Part shown: piece by piece, positions 53,200 through 62,700 of the stretch
Position numbering within the stretch: position 1 is the first letter of the stretch
Layout of the letters: every line of letters begins with the position of its first letter
DNA from: Flammeovirgaceae bacterium UBA2371
GTDB lineage: Bacteria; Bacteroidota; Bacteroidia; Cytophagales; Cyclobacteriaceae
Direction: 5' to 3'
NCBI GenBank assembly: GCA_002345965.1
Contig: DDTF01000058.1
Span: forward strand, 57,538-121,537
Length of the DNA: 64,000 nt
Made by a program: the position numbers and the translations under genes
Notes under the pieces: model-generated
What the model was told of the DNA's origin: nothing
Database searches by the model: none
The model's input: only the letters and a program-made list of their open reading frames with translations

Positions 53200-54798
53200 A
53201 TGAAGAAAACCTCTCAATTAAAATCGCTGATTACCTCCAAAGACCTGACTTTTCTCATGGAGGCACACAATGGTTTATCTGCCAAGATTGTAGAAGAAGC
53301 TGGTTTTGCGGGCATTTGGGGTAGCGGCCTTTCTATTTCCGCTGCTTTGGGGGTTCGCGACAACAATGAAGCCTCCTGGACTCAGGTACTCGATGTGCTG
53401 GAGTTCATGAGCGATGCCGTTCGAATCCCTATCCTGCTGGATGGAGACACTGGATATGGCAATTTTAATAACATGCGCAGGTTAGTGCGCAAATTGGAAC
53501 AACGCGATATCGCAGGGGTATGCATTGAAGACAAACTTTTCCCCAAAACCAATTCATTCATCGGTGGAGAGAGTCAGCCGCTGGCAGATATGGACGAGTT
53601 TTGCGGTAAGATCAAGGCAGCCAAAGACACACAAAGCGACAAAGATTTTATGGTCGTAGCCAGGCTGGAGGCTTTTATAGCTGGCTGGGGATTGGATGAA
53701 GCATTGCGCAGGGCAGAGGCTTATCACAAAGCTGGTGCTGATGCCATTCTGTGCCATAGCAAGAAGGCTGATTCTTCAGACATCGATGCATTTATGAAAG
53801 AGTGGGCCAATCGCGGTCCGGTTGTGATCGTACCTACCAAATATTACTCAGTACCCACCGAACATTTTCAGGACTTAGGTGTAAATACCATCATTTGGGC
53901 CAATCACAATATCAGAAGTGCCGTAAAGATAATGCAGGAGACTACCAAGCGGATTTTTGAAGACCAATCCCTTATCAATGTCGAGAGCAAAGTGGTAAGC
54001 GTAAGTGAAATATTCCGTTTGCAGGGTGCTGACGAACTCAAAGAAGCTGAAAAGAAATACCTGCCTACTTCTGGTAAAAAAGTTAATAACATCATTCTGG
54101 CAGCAAGCCAGGGATCTTTGGGGGAGCTTACCAAAGAAACACCTAAAACCTTGCTTGAAGTAAACGGCAAATCCTTGTTGTCAACACAGATTGATGAATT
54201 TAACCAGGTAGGCATTAAGGACATAACCGTTGTGCGTGGTTTTGCTAAAGACAAAATCAAACTTGGAAATATTCAGACAAGGGACAACGATATTTTTGCG
54301 GATACCAAAGAGTTGTACTCCTTGTATCTGGCCAAAGATCAAATCAAGGAGAATACAGTAGTAAGCTATGGGGATATCATTTTCAAAAAGTTTGTGTTGA
54401 ACGAACTGTTGAATGACAATAACAATATCACAATCATTGTTGATGCTGATTGTGATTTGAAAGGAAAAGACAAGGATTTTGTACATGCATCTGAGCGTTA
54501 TAATCGGGTAAATTATCAGGGAATAGCCAGTTTCAAACACATGTCCTCGGAGATGAAGCCTGAAGAAATATTTGGAGAATTTATCGGGTTATGGAAAGTC
54601 AATAAAAAGGGAAGTGAAATCGTGCGTACCGCATTAGAGACGCTTTCAAAATCATCGGATTTCAAAAAAATGACTTGTTCAGATTTGTTCAATGAAATAG
54701 CGAAGGAAAACACCATTGCTGTAAAGTACATCCGAGGTGCCTGGTTGGATGTAGATACGCTGGTTGATTTTCAAAATGCCGGTAAACTGCGTTTGTAA
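53200..54798 (+). CDS. pepM: Phosphoenolpyruvate phosphomutase fused to a nucleotidyltransferase domain (532 aa)
   Basis: Residues 1-295 are PEP mutase: LLDGDTGYGN (79-88) and the diagnostic EDKLFPKTNS (110-119), whose pattern EDK-x5-NS separates mutase from isocitrate-lyase-type lyases. PepM makes the C-P bond of phosphonopyruvate. Residues 296-532 form an NTP-transferase domain (IILAASQGSLGELTKETPKT, VVSYGDIIF, IIVDADCD). The usual AAG of the NTP-binding loop is AAS here. Such fusions are known in phosphonate clusters and would activate the product with a nucleotide. The ATG at 53200 is chosen because an upstream TTG is in the promoter. Its stop overlaps the next start (TAATG). Confidence 0.95.
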   Translation: MKKTSQLKSLITSKDLTFLMEAHNGLSAKIVEEAGFAGIWGSGLSISAALGVRDNNEASWTQVLDVLEFMSDAVRIPILLDGDTGYGNFNNMRRLVRKLEQRDIAGVCIEDKLFPKTNSFIGGESQPLADMDEFCGKIKAAKDTQSDKDFMVVARLEAFIAGWGLDEALRRAEAYHKAGADAILCHSKKADSSDIDAFMKEWANRGPVVIVPTKYYSVPTEHFQDLGVNTIIWANHNIRSAVKIMQETTKRIFEDQSLINVESKVVSVSEIFRLQGADELKEAEKKYLPTSGKKVNNIILAASQGSLGELTKETPKTLLEVNGKSLLSTQIDEFNQVGIKDITVVRGFAKDKIKLGNIQTRDNDIFADTKELYSLYLAKDQIKENTVVSYGDIIFKKFVLNELLNDNNNITIIVDADCDLKGKDKDFVHASERYNRVNYQGIASFKHMSSEMKPEEIFGEFIGLWKVNKKGSEIVRTALETLSKSSDFKKMTCSDLFNEIAKENTIAVKYIRGAWLDVDTLVDFQNAGKLRL

Positions 54799-55928
54799 TG
54801 ATAGCAACACAACAATTTGGAAACGAACTGAAGAAGCTGGGATATGATTTCTATTCCGGTGTTCCTTGTTCATTCCTGAAATACTTAATCAACTATGCAA
54901 TCAACGAGTGCGATTATGTGATGGCCGCCAATGAAGGTGATGCTGTAGCGATCGCATCGGGTGCCTATCTGGGGGGTAAAAAATCAGTGGTGCTGATGCA
55001 AAACTCGGGTCTTACCAATGCCACCTCGCCACTCACTTCTCTCAATTATACCTTTCAGCTTCCTGTTTTAGGGTTTGTGAGTTTAAGAGGTGAAGAGGGA
55101 TTGGGAGACGAGCCGCAGCACGAGTTGATGGGACAGATTACAGAGAAGATGTTGAAGTTGATGAAGGTAAAGTGGGCCTATCTTTCTGATGATTTCGAGA
55201 CCGCTAAAAAGCAGCTCAAGAAGGCGGACAAGCACATCGCCAAAAAAGAGACCTTCTTTTTTGTTGTGAAGAAAAACACTTTCGATGAAGTGAAATTGAA
55301 GGAGCAACAACTCAAGACGATACAGAATAAAGTCAAGACAAAGACCCCTACCAAATCTGAGCTCCCTACTCGAAGAGAGACATTAAAAACATTAACGGAT
55401 CTATCAGACAATAATACTGTGCTGCTGGCGACCACCGGAAAAACAGGGCGAGAATTGTTTGAAGTGGCCGATAAACCGAACCATCTGTATATGGTGGGTT
55501 CAATGGGGTGCATCAGTTCGCTTGGATTAGGTCTCGCACTCTCCAGGCCCGATAAAAAAATTATAGTGATCGATGGAGATGGTGCTGCGATTATGCGCAT
55601 GGGTTCATTCACAACCAACGCTTACTATCAACCACCCAACCTTCTTCACATTCTCTTGGATAACAACACCCATGACTCTACAGGAGGCCAGGCCACTGTT
55701 TCACATAATATTGATTTTGTTGATCAGGCCGCATCTGTTTGCTACCCAACGGCCATTCGCGTAGGCAGCCTTGATGAATTGACCAAAGTGGTGGTAAAAT
55801 GGCAAATGAATGGCGGATTGACTTTTGTTTATTTGAAAATTGCCAAAGGCTCATCCAAAGACCTGGGCAGACCTACCATGAAACCTCATGAGGTAAAATC
55901 AAGATTAATGAAGTTCATTACCTCATGA
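54798..55928 (+). CDS. ppd: Phosphonopyruvate decarboxylase (ThDP enzyme)
   Basis: The 376-residue protein combines the N-terminal pyrimidine domain (YSGVPCSFLKYLINYAINEC, AANEGDAVAIASGAYLGGKK, MQNSGLTNATSPLTSLNYTF) with the pyrophosphate domain (VGSMGCISSLGLGLALSRP, IDGDGAAIMRMGSFTT, HILLDNNTHDSTGGQATVS). It decarboxylates phosphonopyruvate to phosphonoacetaldehyde, pulling the unfavourable PepM reaction forward. It overlaps pepM by 1 base and the following gene by 4. Confidence 0.95.
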   Translation: MIATQQFGNELKKLGYDFYSGVPCSFLKYLINYAINECDYVMAANEGDAVAIASGAYLGGKKSVVLMQNSGLTNATSPLTSLNYTFQLPVLGFVSLRGEEGLGDEPQHELMGQITEKMLKLMKVKWAYLSDDFETAKKQLKKADKHIAKKETFFFVVKKNTFDEVKLKEQQLKTIQNKVKTKTPTKSELPTRRETLKTLTDLSDNNTVLLATTGKTGRELFEVADKPNHLYMVGSMGCISSLGLGLALSRPDKKIIVIDGDGAAIMRMGSFTTNAYYQPPNLLHILLDNNTHDSTGGQATVSHNIDFVDQAASVCYPTAIRVGSLDELTKVVVKWQMNGGLTFVYLKIAKGSSKDLGRPTMKPHEVKSRLMKFITS

Positions 55929-56665
55929 CCACTTCTGTGCACACCGCAGTGATATTGGCGGCTGGGCTGGGCAGCCGATTGGGAGATTTAAAAGAAAACA
56001 AACCAAAAGCCTTTGTGAAGGTTGGCGGCCAATCATTGATTGACCGGTCTGTTCAATCTCTGATAAAGAAGGGCATCACCAATATCATAATAGGTACAGG
56101 GTACCTGAGCGAACAATTTGATGCGCTCGCCAAAGATTATCCGCAAATCAAAACCTGCAGGAATAAAGACTATGATAAAACGGGAAGTATGTATACGCTA
56201 TACCTGCTTCGGGAACTTATCACGGCTCCTTTCCTTTTGTTGGAAGGAGATTTGTTGTATGAACCAGCAGCGTTGAGCTATCTACTTGAAGATGAAACGG
56301 AGAATATCATTTTAGCCAGCGATGCGACCCACTCGGGAGACGAAGTTTTTATTCAATCCAATACTTCGGGGTTTTTGGAGCAGATGAATAAGGATAAGAA
56401 TAAGTTAAGTAATATTTCTGGTGAACTGGTTGGGATCAGCAAATTGTCAAAAGAGACACTGACACAGATGTGTGAATTTGCGGAAACGCAATATGCACAA
56501 AACCAGTATGCCATTCACTATGAAGATACCATGGTAGGGGTTGCCAAGTCAGTGAATTTATTTGTTAAAGTGGTGAAGGATATGGCCTGGTGTGAAATCG
56601 ATGATCCTTCTCACTTTCAAAGGGCTGTATCGGAAGTGTATCCCAAAATTTTGAAACGATCTTAA
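55925..56665 (+). CDS. Nucleotidyltransferase, probable AEP cytidylyltransferase (PntC-type), 246 aa
   Basis: The intact NTP-binding loop is AVILAAGLGSRLGDLKENKP (8-27) with the catalytic Lys in NKPKAFVKVGG. FLLLEGDLLYEP carries a metal-binding Asp and DMAWCEIDDPSHFQRA a second acidic cluster. This is the form seen in CTP-using enzymes that activate phosphocholine or AEP. In this context CMP-AEP formation is the best call. Because pepM already carries an NTase domain, either the two act on different intermediates or one is not active. It starts by ATGA overlap with ppd and ends 6 bases before the LTA-synthase-type gene. Confidence 0.85.
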   Translation: MTTSVHTAVILAAGLGSRLGDLKENKPKAFVKVGGQSLIDRSVQSLIKKGITNIIIGTGYLSEQFDALAKDYPQIKTCRNKDYDKTGSMYTLYLLRELITAPFLLLEGDLLYEPAALSYLLEDETENIILASDATHSGDEVFIQSNTSGFLEQMNKDKNKLSNISGELVGISKLSKETLTQMCEFAETQYAQNQYAIHYEDTMVGVAKSVNLFVKVVKDMAWCEIDDPSHFQRAVSEVYPKILKRS

Positions 56666-56671
56666 GTCACA

Positions 56672-58504
56672 ATGAAGCAGAGGGTAAAAATTTTTGTTAC
56701 TGGGTTTATTGCATGGATTATTTATTTCCTGATCGCCCGTGGTTTCTTTATGCTTTATCAATGGGATAGCACTGTTCAACTTGGTCTTACGGATACTTTC
56801 CTTGCGTTTACTCATGGTGTACGTATGGACATGGCAATGGCTGGATACCTATCCCTATTACCGGGTCTCATGCTTGCACTGCTTTTCTTTCTTAGTGGCA
56901 AAACCATTTGGAAAATTTGGTTTCCGTATCACGTTCTTTTAATGGCGCTAACCACATTTATTGTGGTATTGGATGCGGAACTTTATGTGCACTGGGGATT
57001 TCGCCTCGATGCAACACCGATTTTGTATTTTGGTAAAGAAGCCGCCAGTTCAGGGGATTTGTGGAAGTCAGTTTTATTGGTCTTATTATGGCTGCTGGCT
57101 ACGGTTGGTTTGAGTTACCTCACCTATATTATTTTTAAACCCAAATTTGAAGCGCTACAAAAATCATCATGGGTTTCATTGCCGTCATTATTGGGTGCAA
57201 CTATCCTTCTGATACTCCCAATACGAGGTAGTCTTGGAGTAGCGCCCATGAATACTGGATTTGTGTACTTTCACAATAGCAACCTGTATGCGAATCATGC
57301 GGCAGTGAATGTGGTGTGGAATTTTGGCTATGCCGTACAAAAAATGAATAAGCTTCGTTATCCAGATAATTTTTTTGATCGGGAACAGACGGATGCCTAC
57401 TTCAGTGCCATGTTTCCTCCTTTTGACTCCACACAATACATATTGAACACGAAACGACCCAATGTTATTTTGATAGCATTGGAAAGTTACACATTCCGAT
57501 TTATTGAACCGTTAGGTGGTTTGCCAAACATTACCCCCCGCATCAATGAATTGGTAAAAGAAGGGATTCTCTTCAATAACTTTTACTCCAGTGGCGATCG
57601 AACCGATAAGGGAATTGTATCTATCCTCAATGGATACCCGTCTCAGCCACAAACTTCAATCATCAAAGACCCAAAGAAAACAAAATCATTGCCCTACCTG
57701 AATCAATCTTTCAAGAAGGCCGGGTATCGTACTGAGTTTTCCTATGGATACAATATAGACTATTCCAATTTCAGGTCTTATTTAATCAATGCCGGATTTG
57801 ATCACATTACCCATAGCATGGATTTTCCACAGGAGCTTAATACCAGCAAGTGGGGTGTACATGACCACTACGTGTTCGAAAGAGTATTTGAGGAGGCGGA
57901 AAAATGTAAGGAACCATTTTTTAAAGTAATGATGACGCAGAGTAGTCATGAACCGTTTGATGTACCAATGAAAACGGTTATTGAAGGAGAGGACGTGGTA
58001 AACAGATTTCTTAACTCAGCCAATTATACTGATAAATCGCTTGGGGAATTTATTGATAAGGCAAAGCAAACGGATTGGTGGAAAAACACCTTGATTGTAA
58101 TCACCGCAGATCATGGTCACCCCAGCCCCGATAATCAAGGACTTCAAAATCCGAGACGATTTAAGATTCCAATGATCTGGTTAGGAGGTGCCCTGAGTGT
58201 AAGGGATACAGTTGTGAGCACACTAGGTTGTCATGCTGACATTGCCAATACTATTTTAGGCCAGGTAGACCTGAGAGACCGTTCGTTTTCATTTAGTCAC
58301 GACCTCTTTGACAAATCTTATGTCAATCCTTTTGCTGTATTTGTCTATAACAATGGCTACGGTTTTAAAACGGATAGCACCTTAAGTGTTTTTGATACGA
58401 TTGGTAAGACTTACATCAGTGAGGAGGGTAATCCATCACAATATGAAAAGGATCTGGGTAAGGCTTATATGCAAAAGCTCTATTGGGATTTTAATTCGCG
58501 CTGA
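56672..58504 (+). CDS. LTA-synthase-type membrane sulfatase/phosphotransferase (610 aa)
   Basis: Five N-terminal transmembrane helices (FVTGFIAWIIYFLIARGFF to LPSLLGATILLILPIRG, up to about 190) are followed by an exported sulfatase-fold domain. Metal and catalytic residues are visible: Glu at about 271 in ALESYTFRF, the nucleophile Thr311 in SSGDRTDKGIVSILNGYP, and TADHGHPSP near 480. Relatives move glycerophosphate or phosphoethanolamine from phospholipids to teichoic acid, glycans or lipid A. As the fourth gene of the pepM operon it might use a phosphonolipid as donor; this is inference. Its end overlaps the convergent DUF2062 gene by 25 bases. Confidence 0.9.
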   Translation: MKQRVKIFVTGFIAWIIYFLIARGFFMLYQWDSTVQLGLTDTFLAFTHGVRMDMAMAGYLSLLPGLMLALLFFLSGKTIWKIWFPYHVLLMALTTFIVVLDAELYVHWGFRLDATPILYFGKEAASSGDLWKSVLLVLLWLLATVGLSYLTYIIFKPKFEALQKSSWVSLPSLLGATILLILPIRGSLGVAPMNTGFVYFHNSNLYANHAAVNVVWNFGYAVQKMNKLRYPDNFFDREQTDAYFSAMFPPFDSTQYILNTKRPNVILIALESYTFRFIEPLGGLPNITPRINELVKEGILFNNFYSSGDRTDKGIVSILNGYPSQPQTSIIKDPKKTKSLPYLNQSFKKAGYRTEFSYGYNIDYSNFRSYLINAGFDHITHSMDFPQELNTSKWGVHDHYVFERVFEEAEKCKEPFFKVMMTQSSHEPFDVPMKTVIEGEDVVNRFLNSANYTDKSLGEFIDKAKQTDWWKNTLIVITADHGHPSPDNQGLQNPRRFKIPMIWLGGALSVRDTVVSTLGCHADIANTILGQVDLRDRSFSFSHDLFDKSYVNPFAVFVYNNGYGFKTDSTLSVFDTIGKTYISEEGNPSQYEKDLGKAYMQKLYWDFNSR

Positions 58505-58959
58505 TTGTGTTCTTTCCATTTTACAAATAACCGGTGGGACATGAAGTATATAATAAGTCCAAGTGGAATTGACGCTACTGCCCACACACCCACACCCAAT
58601 GAGAGGGCAAGTCCAACTTGTTTAAATTCACCCCAAAAGTTGTTTGAAAACCTGTTCATGAGTTCACTTAAAGCATAGGGCATAGGATTGACCCCAAACA
58701 AGAATGTGCCCAGCTTGATAAAGGGAATAATCAGAATAAGTTGTAGCGGGTACACAAAATAATGCACCAGTTGCAGCATCACAATATTGATCCTGAATAT
58801 TGCGGCCACGGCAAAACAAAGAAAAGTTGTAACTCCCCATATAGGAAGTATGCCCACCACTACACCCAGTGCACAGGTAAGTGCCAGCTTTTCTGGTGAA
58901 GTGCCCTGTTTAAGGAACTCGACAAGCCGGCTCCATAGTCTTTTCCAAAGCGAACGCAA
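58480..58959 (-). CDS. DUF2062 membrane protein (about 159 aa)
   Basis: The conserved block PEKLALTCALGVVVGILPIWG is the DUF2062 signature, followed by hydrophobic helices (VTTFLCFAVAAIFRINIVML; FVYPLQLILIIPFIKLGTFLF; LSLGVGVWAVASIPLGLIIY). The frame is open up to a GTG at 59034 inside the ElyC gene, but a TTG at 58959, 11 bases after that gene's stop, gives the normal family N-terminus (MRSLWKRLWSRLVEFLKQG). Function unknown; relatives are often linked to glycosyltransferases or exopolysaccharide genes. Its 3' end overlaps the convergent gene by 25 bases. Confidence 0.8.
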   Translation of the reverse strand: MRSLWKRLWSRLVEFLKQGTSPEKLALTCALGVVVGILPIWGVTTFLCFAVAAIFRINIVMLQLVHYFVYPLQLILIIPFIKLGTFLFGVNPMPYALSELMNRFSNNFWGEFKQVGLALSLGVGVWAVASIPLGLIIYFMSHRLFVKWKEHNQRELKSQ

Positions 58960-58970
58960 TAAATTAAATA

Positions 58971-59738
58971 TTAAATATACCCTACAGCCCAATATGATAC
59001 ATAGCCCACTGTCTCCTTGATCAGATGTTGCCACGTAAGCAGTGCCTCTACTTTTGGAATAAACAATACATCGAAAGTATAAGTGCGCGGTCGTGATAGA
59101 AAATCTGCACTAAATGAGTCGATGGGCCACCCAACTTTTCTAAAGCAACCTTCCGATCTGCGCATATGATAGCCCGAAGTGATCAGCAGGCATTCGCTGG
59201 GTAGTGCTTTACCCTCTAGTATTTTAGCAACTTCTTCCGCGGATTCATGTGTGTTTCTGGAATCGCTTTCAATAACAATGTCGGCAGGATTGACCCCCAT
59301 CATCACCATGGCATCTGCCAAATCATTTGCTTCTCGTTCACCAATGTCAAGCAATCTGCCACTACCCCCGGAAACAAGAATTTTACGGATGAACCCCATT
59401 TTGTACAATTGTACCGTGTGGTAAACGCGATCTGCTCCCCGACTAAAATAAACACGATCATTGGGCTCCATACCTGCTTTAGCTACCCCACTTAAAAGAA
59501 TGCCCCAGGTATATTTTTTCTTTATATCCTTGAAGGGAGTTGCCGGTACTTCCCAGGCAGCCATCAGTTCGTTGGCAATAAATTCATTAGAGAAAAGGAG
59601 TAGTAAGGCCAATCCTGAAGCAAAGCACCACTTCTTCCATTTACTTCTTCGGAGCAATACCGAAATCACAAGAAGTATTGTGACGATGACCAATGGCATC
59701 ATCAGGTAATTAAGTGTTTTGGATAAAAAGAAGAACAT
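58971..59738 (-). CDS. ElyC/SanA/YdcF family (DUF218) membrane protein (255 aa)
   Basis: Two N-terminal hydrophobic helices (LMMPLVIVTILLVISVLL; FASGLALLLLFSNEFIAN) precede a DUF218 domain: GILLSGVAKAGMEPND, RKILVSGGSG, EREANDLADAMVMMGVNPADIVIESDSRNTHESA (in parts) and LLITSGYHMRRSEGCFRKVG. E. coli ElyC influences undecaprenyl-phosphate-dependent peptidoglycan and surface polymer synthesis. It starts 4 bases after the end of the ABCG-type transporter gene and is followed by the DUF2062 gene, so these three probably form an operon. Confidence 0.92.
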   Translation of the reverse strand: MFFFLSKTLNYLMMPLVIVTILLVISVLLRRSKWKKWCFASGLALLLLFSNEFIANELMAAWEVPATPFKDIKKKYTWGILLSGVAKAGMEPNDRVYFSRGADRVYHTVQLYKMGFIRKILVSGGSGRLLDIGEREANDLADAMVMMGVNPADIVIESDSRNTHESAEEVAKILEGKALPSECLLITSGYHMRRSEGCFRKVGWPIDSFSADFLSRPRTYTFDVLFIPKVEALLTWQHLIKETVGYVSYWAVGYI

Positions 59739-59742
59739 GTAA

Positions 59743-62700
59743 TTACATTCGCTTTGGAAGCGGATTTGAAATGTTACCTAATCCATCAACAATTTTTCTC
59801 AAGATTTCATAATACAGGGCAATACTAAGCAAAATAGTCATAGACCATATTACGCCTAAATTAAATTGGAGTGTATCAATATTTTGATTTAAAAAATGCT
59901 TCGAAGGCATGTAAAACTGAGCATTGAAATCCACCAGGTGCGCTGGATCAGGGTCTTTATAGATGGGAAATATTTTCTGCACCAGTCTATTTCCGCTTCT
60001 CACAATGCGGTGTTGCTCGGTGGTGTTTTTTACCAGTTCAGCGATGGCTTCATTTTGGTAGGTCTCTTTGAATTTTTCAAATTCCTTTTCACCCTCAGCT
60101 GTTTTGGTTGCGTTGCGGATGATTGCATCCCGTTTTTTGTCCGCAGCATTGTATCGGTTGACGTAGTACTTGCCCAATGTCTCTAAAAACTTCTTTGTGA
60201 TTGGATAAAGACTTGAATCGTATTGATCGAGATAAAGGCGTTCAACCTCAGTAAAATTTTCTCGGCCTACCTCATCCAACTCACTATTAATTTCGTTTCT
60301 AAGCAAAGCCAGGTTATCGCTTACCTGCTTTCGAATGCCTTCTTCTTTACTTGTATAATGAATGTTTACAAAGTCCAGTTGAGATTCTAACGCGGGCAAA
60401 TAATAAATTTTCTTATAATCCGATTCTGCCATGTGTTTGTCATACATATAGAATTTCTTTTCAAATTTATTTTCTTTGAATTGCGCTACCATGGCAGCCT
60501 CAAAAGCCCATCGCGATGCCATCATGTCGCCCACTACAGGAACGGTCTCGGTATTACCTATAATGGGATTGAGTTTGTCAAATTTTACGACTACACCACT
60601 CAGGATAAGCTGAGGTATTAGTAGGATGGGAATAAGGATATAGATGGTGATCGCTGAATTGAAAGCTGAGGAAATATTTAGTCCCAGGAGATTGGCAAAG
60701 CAGGAGGTGGTAAATAAAACAGCCCAATGAATGAATAGCATTCCCTTAATCTCCAATATGTAGTTACCCACCAGTACGAACAATAATGTTTGAAAGGCTG
60801 AAATGAGAAATAAAATCCCAATTTTAGAAACGATATAACTGCTCCGGCTCAAATGAAGGAAAGATTCTCTTTTAAGAATTTTTCTATCCCTTATGATTTC
60901 TTCTGCGCTCACGGTAAGCCCCATAAAGAGAGCCACAATGACGCTCATAAAAAAATAAGCAGGCATATTGGGGTTTTTACTAAATACATAATCCAATTTA
61001 AACGGATCATCAGCATTATAATACCTTACAATAAAGGCCAGGATAAAGGCGAGCAACGGTGCTTCAAGAATATTGATGAGCATGTATTGCCTGTTACTTA
61101 ATTTGGAAAGCATATCCCTGAGTGAGAATAGTCTCACTTGTTTTAACCAGCCAGGAATATTCAATGAGCTATGCGGTACTTCCTTTGATGTAGCTACTTT
61201 TTCAATTTTGATATTCTCCTTGAATTTTTTCTCCCATTGTTCCGGTGAAAACTTTCTTTCACTGGTGAAATTGCCATACTCATTAATAACGCGGGTTTCA
61301 ATGATGTTAAAAATCTGTTCTGGGTTTACATTGCCGCAAGAAATACACTCGCCCTGATCACTGTTAATAAGGTTGATGCTTCTTTTAAAATAAGTGACCG
61401 CATCCACAGGATTGCCATAATAGATTTGATAGCCTCCTGTATCCAATACTACCAGCTTATCAAACATTTTGAAGATATCTGAAGAGGGCTGATGAATAAC
61501 TGCAAAAACCAGTTTGCCTTTGAGGGATAATTCCTTCAACAAGTCAATGATATTTTCGGAGTCCCTGGAGGATAGGCCAGAGGTTGGCTCGTCACAGAAA
61601 AGAACAGTGGGCTCTCGCAGAAGTTCAAGGCCAATGTTGAGTCTTTTTCTTTGACCACCGCTGATGGTTTTTCTAAGCGGTGAGCCTACCGTGAGGTCCT
61701 TGGTTTCAATAAGCCCCAGATCTTCAAGGGTATTCATCACCAATTTATAAATCTGTTTTTCTGAAAGCTGACTAAAACACAGCTTGGCTGCAAAATACAG
61801 GTTCTCGTATACAGTAAGATCCTCAATCAGCAAATCGTCTTGAGGTACAAATCCGATGACACCTTCTATGTCTTTTGAATTGCGATGGATATCAATTCCA
61901 TTGATCAAAACCTGACCTGCTGATGGTTTTTCAGTTCCATTTAGCACGTGCAACAGGGTAGACTTTCCGGCACCACTGGCGCCCATCAGGGCAACGAGCT
62001 TTCCGGATTCTTCATAGACATTTACATTTCTTAAACCCAGTTTTCCGTTTTTAAACTGATAGGAGATGTTGCGCGCTTCAAAACTAAGCCGCTTGCCATC
62101 ACCCAATTGTTTAAACTGCGCCAGCACATCTCCATAATAAATAGGAGTAATATTTTTCCACCGGATGGTACTGCCAGTTGCCAGTACATTGATGCTTCCT
62201 GATTTTTGAGGTACCCCATTGAGAAACACATCAGAATTTCCAATGTATTCAAAGAAGTAAGTGTCAGTGCTTTTAATGTGCAGCACTGCCACAAAGCCAT
62301 TCAGTTCAGGACGATAAAGATGTTTACACTTGCCATAAGTTTTATCACTGCTGTCAACTACAAGGATGTCTTCGTCATCCATTTTTTCAGGAGACTTGGC
62401 AAGTAGAAATTTGGTGATCAATTCAATAATAGATTGATCAATATTCAGAGCAGCTCCAATTGATTTGGCAAGGTAGTCTTCTCTCGAGGAGATAGCACCA
62501 TCTACCAAAACTACGCTCATCAACTCCACCATAATTACCATTTTTTGCTTTTGTGCTATCTCTTTGTTAATGGATTCGCACATAGAAGCAATGGTTTTTG
62601 CCTCTTCGCTGGGTGACATGTGGTCTGAGAGTTGATCAGAGTACTGATCAAATAATTTGAGTTTGCTCTCCACCGCATTCATGCTGAGGTGGTCAGCGAG

